From Anaerolineales bacterium (GTDB lineage Bacteria; Chloroflexota; Anaerolineae; Anaerolineales; Villigracilaceae), in the NCBI GenBank assembly GCA_016789485.1, contig JAEURE010000104.1, forward strand, positions 1 through 8,222: a stretch of DNA of 8,222 nucleotides, in the 5' to 3' direction. Under the pieces are notes generated by a model. The model searched no databases. It saw only the letters and a list, made by a program, of their open reading frames with translations, and was not told the DNA's origin. This document shows, one piece after another, positions 1-6,637 of this stretch; position 1 is the stretch's first letter, and each line of letters begins with the position of its first letter. A program made the position numbers and the translations under genes.

Positions 1-1991
1 TCCAGCGGAGCTTGAATAACAGCATAGGGGGCTCCCGCATCCAGCCAGCTGTGATAGATAAACCGCGCTCGAAATTCCAATCCGTGTATTTCAAGCCATG
101 AAGCAAGTTCTTCCTGGATCAGTTCGGGCTTGCCACCGGCATCCAGCCAGATCTTATAGATATATATGGAACTGCTTACATCTCCATACTTCTTGATCCA
201 CTCTACAAGGTTATCTGCCACCAGTTCCAGGTCCCCTTTGGCATTTAACCAGCACTGGTAGATAAAACTGCTGCCAATTTCACTTTGATTACCATGCTTC
301 TCCAGCCATCCCTTCAGCCCCTCACGTACCAGTTCTTTTTCTCCGCCCGCTTCCAGCCAGGCCCGGTACACAAATCGAGCCTCATCGCTGCTGCCGTGCT
401 TCTCCAGCCATCCGCTTAGCCCCTCGCGTACCAACTCCACATCCCCGCCTGCTTCCAGCCGGGCGCGATAAATATATTGCGCGTCATCCCTGCTGCCGTG
501 TGCTTTTAACCATTGGCTGAGGGTCTCGCGTATCAATTCCTTATCCCCATTCGCTTTCAGCCAGCCTCGGCATACAAAATCAGCCTCAACACTATTTCCA
601 TGCTCTATCAGCCACCCCTTCAGGGGTTCAAGCACGACCTCTTTATCCCCGCCCGCATCCAGCCAGCTTTTGTATACGAATTGAGCAGGAACACTCTTGC
701 CATGCTCCTTCAACCAGCCTTTCAGAGGTTCAAGCACCAGCGCGATGTCTCCTTCGGCGTCCAACCAGCTTTTATATACATATTGAGCATTTGCACTGTT
801 GCCATGCTCCTGCAACCAGCCTTTCAGGGGTTCATGCACCAGCGCTATGTCTCCGCCGGCATCCAGCCAGGTTTTATATACATATTGGGCATCCATATTC
901 CTGCCATGCTCTTTTACCCATTCGCCCAACGATTCGCGGACTAGCCCCTTATCTCCGCCCGCATCAAGCCAGGCACGATGGACAAAACTGGCATTAACTT
1001 TATTCCCATGTTCCTTCAACCACCCGGCCAGTGCTTCACGCACCAGACCCTTTTCCCCGCCCGCTTCCAACCAGGCCTTGCACACGAAATCCGCATTATC
1101 GCTGTTGCCGTGCACCTGCAGCCATCCATGCAGTGCTTCACGCACCAGTTCCTTCTCGCCGCCGGCATCCAGCCAGGCCCTGCATACAAAATCCGCATCG
1201 TCACTGTTGCCGTGTAATTTAAGCCATCCGCCTAATGCGTCACGCACCAACTCCTTGTCCCCACCCGCGTCTAACCAGCCCTGATAAAGAAAACTTGCAC
1301 CCAGGCTGTCCCCGTGTTCCGTTAACCACCCAGCCAGCGCTTCGCGTACCAGTTTCTTATCCCCGCCTGCTTCGAGCCAGGCCCGGCACACAAAATCCGC
1401 CTCGATACTGGTCCCATGTTCCGCCAGCCAGCCAGCCAGCGCTTCACGCACCAGTTCCTTATCCCCGCCGGTTTCAAGCCATGCCCGGCATACAAAATCT
1501 GCATCGACGGTAGTACCATGTTCCGCCAGCCATCGGCCCAGCGCTTCACGCACCACTTCCTTGTCCCCGCCCGCTTCCAGCCAGCCTTTATATACGAATC
1601 GGGCTTCGGCACTGCTGCCGTGTTCTTTTATCCATTCACCGAGCGCTTTGAGCACCAGGTCCTTATCGCCGCCTGCTTCCAGCCAGCTTTTATAAACAAA
1701 TCGGGCTTCGGCTTTATTGCCGTGCTCGGCCAGCCATCGACCCAGTGCTTCACGCACCAATTCCTTATCACCGCCTGCTTCCAGCCAGCTTCGATAGATA
1801 AAACTGGCATCCATGGTGTTTCCGTGTTCTTTTATCCACCCGCGTAACGCTTCGCGTACTGCCGCCCTCTCTCCGCCGATTCCAAGCCAGCTTTTATAAA
1901 CATATTGAGCGTCAAATCGATCACCGTGTTCCTTCAACCAGCCGTCCAGCGCTTCACGCATCGACTCCTTGTCCCCGCCTGCATTGAACCA
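1..1991 (-). repeat. Coding tandem array: at least 20 units of 102 bp (34 residues), TPR-like solenoid
   Basis: Read on the minus strand, units begin with Trp at residues 727, 761, 795 and every 34 residues up to 1271, then 1307, 1341 and 1375; the last is cut by the window edge. The common pattern is WLxAGGDKELVREALxGWL, then (K/A)EHGN, four to five variable residues, then A-x-F-V-(Y/C)-R-A. Placed in TPR phase, the GGD turn and the HG pair fall where TPRs have their helix A/B turn and position 32. The classic Gly8 and Ala20 are missing, so 'TPR-like' is safer than TPR. Unit 16 starts with Arg (CGG, 459-461) instead of Trp (TGG). Unit 17 (252-359) is 36 residues long. Neighbouring units use different synonymous codons for the same residues, so the protein sequence is under constraint and the array is not a very recent DNA amplification. 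Confidence 0.93.
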
Positions 1992-4169
1992 GCCCGCTAA
2001 AATAAAACTAAGCTGACTGCGCTTTGGATGCCTGGATATCCATTTCTTGATGAACGGGTAAATTTCATCCTTTGGCAGGCCGCACTTAAGCCATGCAACC
2101 AGCAAATAATGGGTTTGAAAAAGAAACGGGTGGGCGGATATCCATCGAAATGCATATTCTTTAACAAGATCAGGGCACAAATGCAATCCCCAGGTTAATA
2201 GATAATTGCTCGTTTCAGTATAGGGAGCCGCAAGTTGTATCCACTTTTGCAGGGTGGTTTGATCCCCGGCATCCAAGGATATCCGCATTTGACCCTTGCT
2301 CCAGCGCGCAAGCCAGCCGAGGGAATTTTGAACCTCGACCTCTTTCCACGCATCCTGCCATACAAGAGCTTCCCCGGCAAAGAGATCGATTCGATTCACA
2401 GGGCTAAGCAGGGACGTTCGCACGAGCAGATCGCGAATCTCCCGCCAGGCGTATGGGTCTTGCTTCATCTTTTGTTTAAAGATCGTCTGCCAGTCAACTT
2501 TGGATAAAGGCGGCTGGTCTGCTATTCTTTGCAAGGTAAGCACAGCCGACCGAAGACAGCCGACATTTACGGCAAGGGAAAGAAGTTCTTCTATAAAGTT
2601 TGTGGCTGTGTAGGGAATTCCCTGAAGATAGGTAAGAGCGATCTGATCCGCCAGGGTGTCGTGAGCGGTATCCCAGGTATCAGAAACTCTTGTTTCATCG
2701 GCTTGTAGTTTTTCGATCCAGCCGTCAGTGGCCAGCGCATCGAAAAGATCGACATATTTATCTTTTGGCAGGTTCGAAACCACTTCGACCTTTAATGGAA
2801 ACAGGCAGATCATCAGCGCCAATTCGCGGTCTATTTTTGTCTGTCGGAAGCTGAGCTGGATGCGCTTATTGACCCATACGCCGAAATCAGATTGTCTTAA
2901 TAAGCCGTCGAGGTCGTTATAACGCTCCTGAACTTGCAGAAAAGACATGAACACGGCAAAAATCGGAATATCATGGCATACACGGAAATGTTCCTCAGTC
3001 GCCGCGACCCCGGCGTTCTCAAGGATATGGCGCACAACCTCATGCTGGTATTGCTGGTTCCAACTCTGCTCTGCATCGTCGATCGGCGAAAGGTCTATCC
3101 TTTGGCGCCGCGAGGAGGGGGGCAGGGAATTATAGTAACTGGTACGGCAACTGGCTACATAGCGTATCTGAAGAACAAAGGTATCATTCAGATCATTAAT
3201 GGTCTGCTCGATCTCTGAAAAATCCCTCTGAGTTTCAATATAATCAAAAAGCAATATGATTTGAGTATCGGGGTTTGTGACTTCTGCCAGGTCTTCAAGG
3301 TCACTGCCGCGGATCCTGCTAAGAACCCTCAATGTTAACCAGCCGTTATTTTGCGCGTAACGGACGATTTCATTCGCCAGCCTCGTTTTGCCTACCCCGC
3401 CGGTTCCAGTGACGATCAAGCCGGTGATATCCCCCGTCTTAAGGGTATCCAGGAAATCACTTTCACTTTGGATTTTTATATCCTTTACGTGAGAATTGGC
3501 GGCTAAATATTGTTCGCGGCTGAAATAGGGAAGTTTCTCGCTCGTCAGGTAGGCTCGAAAGGTACTTTGGTTTTGTACTTCTTCAAATGGCACCAATCCC
3601 TGCGGCCTGGATTTGGGAAACCATCGAAACAGGATATGCGGGCGGTTCTTTAACTTGCTTGAGAACTCTCTCCAATCAATTACTTGTACAGGCAGATCTA
3701 CAAGGTGCTTAAGGTGGTCATGGCTTTCAGCCAGCTTTTGAAAAAAAAGTTTTATTTCCTCATAAAGCTGATCAACCTGTTCCTGGTTTGAAAGCTCTGA
3801 ACTGACGCAGAAAATAAACCTCGAAATTCTGGGGGATGTGCGGTACCAGGGAGTATATTGCGACTGGTGCTTGGTTGGACCTTCCGGCGAAGATAAATGC
3901 AGCGAGAGTTTTTCAGCAACCTCACGCCAGCGGCGCTGGGCATTGGATAACCCGTCTTCACTGATAAACTTGCACTCGATCACCACCCTGGTATCTTCAC
4001 TGGTGCTGCTTAGGTCAATAACGCCGTCTTTCCCTCCGCCCGGAAACACGTGGAGATCGGGAAATTCGCTTCCCAGCACATCATGCACAAATTCCTGGAA
4101 AGCATCCCCAACTCCATCTCTCATTAATTTCGGGTTGATATTTTCTTGAAGGAAGCGCGGTATAGCCAT
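1..4169 (-). CDS. Giant Mrr-like nuclease / STAND NTPase / TPR-like repeat protein, candidate antiphage sensor-effector (C-terminus beyond window)
   Basis: Seen: an ATG at 4169 with GAGGG seven bases upstream opens a frame with no stop for 1389 codons; it leaves the left edge mid-codon. Residues 1-170 look like a PD-(D/E)XK nuclease: GGGKDGVID (44-52), then VVIECKF with the E65-x-K67 pair. Residues 213-219 (LPYFSRE) lead into a P-loop NTPase: Walker A GTGGVGKT (255-262), Walker B IILLFD with D309, a sensor-like ASCRTS with R342, and DIPIF (400-404) where STAND proteins carry GLPLA. Residues about 430-660 are helical and unassigned. From 660 to the edge runs a 34-residue repeat solenoid. Known: Avs and related STAND proteins join a nuclease or other effector, an NTPase switch and a TPR-like sensor that binds a phage protein. 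Inferred: the protein oligomerises on ligand binding and then cuts DNA in the cytoplasm. No transmembrane segment or signal peptide is visible. A non-defence STAND regulator is possible, but the nuclease domain argues against it. Confidence 0.88.
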   Translation of the reverse strand, partial: MAIPRFLQENINPKLMRDGVGDAFQEFVHDVLGSEFPDLHVFPGGGKDGVIDLSSTSEDTRVVIECKFISEDGLSNAQRRWREVAEKLSLHLSSPEGPTKHQSQYTPWYRTSPRISRFIFCVSSELSNQEQVDQLYEEIKLFFQKLAESHDHLKHLVDLPVQVIDWREFSSKLKNRPHILFRWFPKSRPQGLVPFEEVQNQSTFRAYLTSEKLPYFSREQYLAANSHVKDIKIQSESDFLDTLKTGDITGLIVTGTGGVGKTRLANEIVRYAQNNGWLTLRVLSRIRGSDLEDLAEVTNPDTQIILLFDYIETQRDFSEIEQTINDLNDTFVLQIRYVASCRTSYYNSLPPSSRRQRIDLSPIDDAEQSWNQQYQHEVVRHILENAGVAATEEHFRVCHDIPIFAVFMSFLQVQERYNDLDGLLRQSDFGVWVNKRIQLSFRQTKIDRELALMICLFPLKVEVVSNLPKDKYVDLFDALATDGWIEKLQADETRVSDTWDTAHDTLADQIALTYLQGIPYTATNFIEELLSLAVNVGCLRSAVLTLQRIADQPPLSKVDWQTIFKQKMKQDPYAWREIRDLLVRTSLLSPVNRIDLFAGEALVWQDAWKEVEVQNSLGWLARWSKGQMRISLDAGDQTTLQKWIQLAAPYTETSNYLLTWGLHLCPDLVKEYAFRWISAHPFLFQTHYLLVAWLKCGLPKDEIYPFIKKWISRHPKRSQLSFILAGWFNAGGDKESMREALDGWLKEHGDRFDAQYVYKSWLGIGGERAAVREALRGWIKEHGNTMDASFIYRSWLEAGGDKELVREALGRWLAEHGNKAEARFVYKSWLEAGGDKDLVLKALGEWIKEHGSSAEARFVYKGWLEAGGDKEVVREALGRWLAEHGTTVDADFVCRAWLETGGDKELVREALAGWLAEHGTSIEADFVCRAWLEAGGDKKLVREALAGWLTEHGDSLGASFLYQGWLDAGGDKELVRDALGGWLKLHGNSDDADFVCRAWLDAGGEKELVREALHGWLQVHGNSDNADFVCKAWLEAGGEKGLVREALAGWLKEHGNKVNASFVHRAWLDAGGDKGLVRESLGEWVKEHGRNMDAQYVYKTWLDAGGDIALVHEPLKGWLQEHGNSANAQYVYKSWLDAEGDIALVLEPLKGWLKEHGKSVPAQFVYKSWLDAGGDKEVVLEPLKGWLIEHGNSVEADFVCRGWLKANGDKELIRETLSQWLKAHGSRDDAQYIYRARLEAGGDVELVREGLSGWLEKHGSSDEARFVYRAWLEAGGEKELVREGLKGWLEKHGNQSEIGSSFIYQCWLNAKGDLELVADNLVEWIKKYGDVSSSIYIYKIWLDAGGKPELIQEELASWLEIHGLEFRARFIYHSWLDAGAPYAVIQAPL
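1992..2192 (-). repeat. Degenerate N-terminal units of the solenoid
   Basis: Residues 693-726 keep the 34-residue spacing and the Trp-Leu start (WLKCGLPKDE, then KKWISRHP). They lack the GGDKELVREAL core. Residues 660-692 form a weaker 33-residue unit with RWISAHP. They probably cap the solenoid and join it to the NTPase helical domain. The array therefore grades from diverged units near the NTPase to uniform units further out. Confidence 0.65.
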
Positions 4170-4228
4170 GATACATCCCTCGCTACATTATTGTTGACCA
4201 GCTTGTTTGACAAAAACTGAATGGCTAA

Positions 4229-4234
4229 AGTATA
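4229..4234 (-). promoter_or_regulatory. Possible -10 hexamer for the large STAND gene
   Basis: The minus strand reads TATACT here, about 60 bases upstream of the ATG at 4169. At 17 bp spacing the -35 would be TTCCAA, which is a poor match. A second possibility is TTGTCA with TAATGT closer to the gene. Neither is convincing. An AT-rich stretch between the two divergent starts is consistent with promoters on both strands. Confidence 0.3.
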
Positions 4235-4293
4235 CGACAATTTCAAATTTATTGGAATTAGGCGGATGCGATGGGATGATGCGCCGATGATGT

Positions 4294-4322
4294 TTGATTT
4301 TCGTTCGAATCTCCACTATACT
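4294..4322 (+). promoter_or_regulatory. Sigma70-type promoter for the 210-residue gene
   Basis: TTGATT (4294-4299) and TATACT (4317-4322) are separated by exactly 17 bp. Both hexamers are close to consensus. Transcription would start near 4329 and leave a leader of about 50 bases before the ATG at 4382. No hairpin operator is obvious in the leader. Confidence 0.65.
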
Positions 4323-4369
4323 AAGGTCTCTGAATACCACCAGCATGATTGTCATTCCTGTTCATATGC

Positions 4370-4374
4370 GAGGA
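4370..4374 (+). promoter_or_regulatory. Ribosome binding site that fixes the start at 4382
   Basis: GAGGA lies seven bases before the ATG at 4382. The in-frame TTG at 4349 has no such site upstream, so the 11-residue extension is not used. Confidence 0.75.
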
Positions 4375-4381
4375 AAATAAA

Positions 4382-5014
4382 ATGAATGAGATCAAAGTCA
4401 AAGACAGCAAGGCTTTTGTGGATGATTTTCTGACAGAATATCTCTCCAACGGCATGGGGGCAATGCCAAAGCGGGAAGTGGACATTCTTGTCATGGGCCT
4501 TTTGGAGAAATACGCTGAGCTGGACAGGCAAAATAATTACGACTTAAGCATTTTGCTTCAGATGACTGAATCACAAGTCAAGAGCTTAAGATATGTGGCA
4601 AAGCTTAAATACCCTCCCAAAGAAGGGAAATACATAGAAACCCAATTCTTGATCGTGCTGGCAAAATCCCAATTCGACATTGATAAGGGGAAAATAGTAT
4701 TCATCATGGAGAATTCGTTTGTCCGCCATGCCGTTCAGGGGAGATTAAAAGCAAAAGGCATGTTTGCTGACAGTTCTTTTAATTCTGAGATCGTAAAAAT
4801 AGACCATGAAGCACTTGGCAATTTGATCGCAGATATGTATGGAAGGGAAGTCGCAAAAGAGTTTCGCAGCAACTTCACGCGTCTCTTGAATAAAGAAAAA
4901 GGGATTGACTATGACAACCTGAAAACGAAGTTTATTCAAAAAGCGGTTGAAACCTTGGGCGGTGCAATACCCGCTGCAGGGCTTGCATACCTAAAGACCC
5001 TCGTTCCTTTTTAA
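4382..5014 (+). CDS. Unknown 210-residue protein, divergent partner of the STAND gene
   Basis: I do not recognise a named family. Seen: 210 residues, no signal peptide. The N-terminal part (about 8-80) is helical and includes MPKREVDILVMGLLEKY (28-44), then NYDLSILLQMTESQVKSLRY (52-71), which has the spacing of a helix-turn-helix. A middle domain (about 84-155) has a strand-like KIVFIME (104-110), then SSFNSEIVKI (131-140). The C-terminus is basic and helical and ends in a hydrophobic, glycine-rich stretch (TLGGAIPAAGLAYL, 191-204) that might contact a membrane or form a core helix. Context: it is transcribed away from the nuclease-STAND gene from a shared 212-base gap and is clearly more AT-rich than the right-hand genes. 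Inferred: a regulator or accessory part of the same defence locus, or an independent defence-island gene. The HTH reading is tentative. Confidence 0.8.
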   Translation: MNEIKVKDSKAFVDDFLTEYLSNGMGAMPKREVDILVMGLLEKYAELDRQNNYDLSILLQMTESQVKSLRYVAKLKYPPKEGKYIETQFLIVLAKSQFDIDKGKIVFIMENSFVRHAVQGRLKAKGMFADSSFNSEIVKIDHEALGNLIADMYGREVAKEFRSNFTRLLNKEKGIDYDNLKTKFIQKAVETLGGAIPAAGLAYLKTLVPF

Positions 5015-5532
5015 TCATATAGCTCGGTACGTTTCACCACATTCCCCGCCAGGTCCCACGCCTCTGCCAGGACCTTTCCTTCATTTACACAGGTATATTG
5101 CCACAAGCGTTCATCTACCTTGCTTGCATTGCCTTTCTCCAGCACCTTCCCCTCATCATCCAGGATCATCACCACCACTTTTGCCACCAGCACGTTATCA
5201 CTAGCCTCCACGCGGATCTGTCCATCTTTCCGCTCGATGCGGTGGATCACAGGCGCCTCGAACCAATCGGAAAGCGCAAAGTTATACGCGCTCTTGACCG
5301 TCCCTTTGGCTAACTCTGCATAAATAGGCTGGGTCTTCGCCGCCTCGCGCGCATACGCGGCCGCCCGTTTGAAGCGGCTTTGGTGATCTTTCTGTCCCTG
5401 GCTGAATTTCCGTCTTCCAAAATTGGGTGTGCTGCTTACATACGTTTCTCCGCCGGGCATCTGCCGAAAGACCAAATTCCCGATCTTCCCTCTAATTTCG
5501 CGCACAACAGGGTTGCTTTCTACCTTCGCCAT
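5011..5532 (-). CDS. Hypothetical 173-residue protein, GKIGNLVFRQ N-terminus and Ig-like C-terminus
   Basis: Seen: ATG at 5532 with a strong AGGAGG nine bases upstream. The N-terminus, NPVVREIRGKIGNLVFRQ (7-24), followed by a GGETYVSS strand, resembles the start of small DUF6266-like proteins. That family link is from memory and weak. Residues 41-92 are basic and helical (QSRFKRAAAYAREAA) and end in an aromatic ALSDWFEAP. Residues 96-170 alternate in a beta pattern and end in AEAWDLAGNVVKRTE, typical of the last strand of an Ig-like or FN3-like beta sandwich (compare the common 'DxAGN' motif). There is no signal peptide or membrane segment. A structural protein of phage or another extracellular particle is possible, but no phage genes lie beside it. 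Its 3' end overlaps the neighbouring gene by four bases. Confidence 0.75.
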   Translation of the reverse strand: MAKVESNPVVREIRGKIGNLVFRQMPGGETYVSSTPNFGRRKFSQGQKDHQSRFKRAAAYAREAAKTQPIYAELAKGTVKSAYNFALSDWFEAPVIHRIERKDGQIRVEASDNVLVAKVVVMILDDEGKVLEKGNASKVDERLWQYTCVNEGKVLAEAWDLAGNVVKRTELYD

Positions 5533-5567
5533 CGCTCCAATCCTCCTTCGCTATTCCGCCTAACTTC

Positions 5568-5596
5568 CTATATGGTGTCTATATGGTTCCTATATG
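5568..5596 (-). promoter_or_regulatory. Three CATATAG heptamers at 11-bp spacing upstream of the 173-residue gene
   Basis: Plus-strand CTATATG begins at 5568, 5579 and 5590, exactly 11 bp apart, with a weaker CCATAG at 5601. The group lies 36-64 bases upstream of the minus-strand ATG at 5532, where a promoter or operator is expected. The even helical phase suggests a protein binding array. An AT-rich promoter with several -10-like hexamers is the simpler reading. Confidence 0.4.
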
Positions 5597-5649
5597 ATAT
5601 CCATAGTCTGGCGCCATTATACATCCGATCAGGCTCCACATTTCCTCTC

Positions 5650-5747
5650 ATGTCGTTGCGAGGGGGGCTCTTACTCATCCCGCCGAAGCAACCTCATATC
5701 ATTAGAAGGTTGCTTCGGCAAAGAACAAATGCGCCTCGCAACGATAT
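5650..5747. repeat. Nested inverted-repeat element, copy 1 (REP/MITE-like)
   Basis: Outer arms 5650-5663 and 5734-5747 pair over 14 bp with one G.T. Inner arms 5682-5694 and 5707-5719 pair perfectly over 13 bp around a 12-base loop. The wording, CGTTGCGAGG at the edge and CCGAAGCAA inside, matches copy 2 at 6517-6618. It resembles the 'TCATTGCGAGGAGC...GAAGCAATCTC' dispersed palindromes that I know from many bacterial genomes. It has no coding capacity. It ends about 42 bases before rlmB, so it may shape that gene's leader. Confidence 0.8.
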
Positions 5748-5789
5748 TATTTATGATGATATTCGTTTCTAAAGTAAAATCAGCCGCAT

Positions 5790-6515
5790 ATGAAAGAACT
5801 CATATATTCCCGCAATGCAGTCTATGAAGTCCTGCGCGCAAAACGCAGGCAGGTATTTTCCATCGACATCGCCGAAGGCGTGCAGGACAAAGGCAAGATC
5901 GAAGAGATTCTCAAGCTGGCACAGGCGCAAAAGGTAAGGGTCAACCGTGTGCCGCGCCCCAAACTGGACAAGGTACACCAGAACAATCAAGGCGTCGTCG
6001 CCGAAGTGGATAAGTATCCATACTCGGACGTCGTTGAGATCCTCGAACATGCCACAGGCGAACTGCCTTTCATCCTCATGCTTGATTCCCTGCAAGACCC
6101 GCAGAACTTCGGCACCCTCATTCGTACCGCCGAAGCGCTGGGCGTGCATGGCATTGTCATCCCGCTTGCCCGCTCGGTGGATGTCACTCCCGCCGTGGTC
6201 AACGCATCATCTGGCGCAAGCGAGCACATGCTCATCGCTCAGGCGAATCTGTCCCAGACGATCGACGCGCTCAAAGACAATGACGTGTGGGTCGTCGGAC
6301 TGGATCAAGCTGGGGCGGAGGTTGAGGCGGGCTCTCGTCATCTCAAAGGATCATTGGCACTCGTCGTCGGTTCGGAGGGCGAAGGGCTGCATGATCTCGT
6401 CCGAAAGAAATGCGACATCGTTTTGAAACTGCCCATGAAAGGCAAGATCGAATCGCTCAACGCCGCCGTCGCGGGATCCGTCGCTTTGTATTTAGCTTAT
6501 TTGAATCGCAAATAA
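5790..6515 (+). CDS. rlmB: 23S rRNA (guanosine-2251-2'-O)-methyltransferase RlmB, SpoU/TrmH family
   Basis: Transfers methyl from S-adenosylmethionine to the 2'-OH of a guanosine in the peptidyl-transferase P loop of 23S rRNA. Seen: 241 residues, the usual RlmB length. Residues 1-75 form the L30e-like RNA-binding domain (YSRNAVYEVL at 6-15, NNQGVVAEV at 65-73). The SpoU knot domain shows motif 1 DSLQDPQNFGTLIRTAEALG (99-118, with N106 and R112), motif 2 LVVGSEGEGL (191-200, E198) and motif 3 LPMKGKIESLNAAVAGSVALY (start 214, with S222-L223-N224). All motif residues are present, so it should be active. A TAA at 5775-5777 in frame leaves ATG 5790 as the only good start. The Shine-Dalgarno site is weak. 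Related TrmH-type enzymes acting on other rRNA sites cannot be fully excluded. It sits alone between two palindromic elements and is probably a housekeeping gene. Confidence 0.9.
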   Translation: MKELIYSRNAVYEVLRAKRRQVFSIDIAEGVQDKGKIEEILKLAQAQKVRVNRVPRPKLDKVHQNNQGVVAEVDKYPYSDVVEILEHATGELPFILMLDSLQDPQNFGTLIRTAEALGVHGIVIPLARSVDVTPAVVNASSGASEHMLIAQANLSQTIDALKDNDVWVVGLDQAGAEVEAGSRHLKGSLALVVGSEGEGLHDLVRKKCDIVLKLPMKGKIESLNAAVAGSVALYLAYLNRK

Positions 6516-6516
6516 C

Positions 6517-6618
6517 ATGTCATTGCGAGGAGCGCGCTCTCCACGCCGAAGCAATCTCCTGATTAATTATGAGATTGCTTCGGGCTGCTTCGCAAAAACA
6601 TCGCCCTCGCAACGACAT
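6517..6618. repeat. Nested inverted-repeat element, copy 2 (REP/MITE-like)
   Basis: Outer arms ATGTCATTGCGAGG (6517-6530) and 6605-6618 pair over 14 bp with one C.A mismatch (G.T on the other strand). Inner arms 6546-6558 and 6571-6583 pair perfectly over 13 bp around a 12-base loop. It begins two bases after the rlmB stop and ends 19 bases before the glucosidase ATG, filling almost the whole gap. RNA from it could fold into a strong hairpin and serve as a terminator-like or mRNA-stabilising 3' end. No U tract follows, so a true intrinsic terminator is unlikely. Confidence 0.85.
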
Positions 6619-6625
6619 AATCCAT

Positions 6626-6630
6626 AGGAG
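6626..6630 (+). promoter_or_regulatory. Ribosome binding site that fixes the glucosidase start at 6638
   Basis: AGGAG lies seven bases before ATG 6638. The upstream in-frame ATG at 6569 lies inside the palindromic element and would add 23 residues unlike any GH1 N-terminus. Confidence 0.85.
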
Positions 6631-6637
6631 AAACATC

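Noticed and set aside
513..1847. Several plus-strand open frames of 60-160 residues rich in Pro, Cys and Phe, themselves repetitive
   Set aside because: They are antisense shadows of the 102-bp repeats: every frame inherits the period. None has a ribosome site, and the minus-strand frame alone is open for 1389 codons with recognisable domains.
1..1991. CRISPR array or satellite DNA
   Set aside because: The period is 102 bp with no spacer/repeat division, and the differences between units are in-frame and often synonymous, so the repeats are coding.
2235..4149. Plus-strand frames at 2235-2507, 2728-2922, 2934-3218 and 3838-4149
   Set aside because: They lie opposite the NTPase and nuclease domains, show no known motif and no Shine-Dalgarno site.
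4349..4381. N-terminal extension of the 210-residue protein from TTG 4349
   Set aside because: No ribosome site before the TTG, while GAGGA sits correctly before ATG 4382.
5380..5827. Plus-strand frames at 5380-5772 and 5594-5827
   Set aside because: They run across the antisense of the 173-residue gene, the heptamer array and the palindromic element; no domain or conserved pattern.
5769..6235. Minus-strand frames opposite rlmB
   Set aside because: rlmB has all SpoU motifs on the plus strand; the opposite frames have none.
6517..6618. Intrinsic terminator of rlmB
   Set aside because: A strong hairpin is present but no run of T follows it, and its similarity to copy 1 upstream of rlmB indicates a dispersed element. 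A secondary role in 3'-end formation remains possible.
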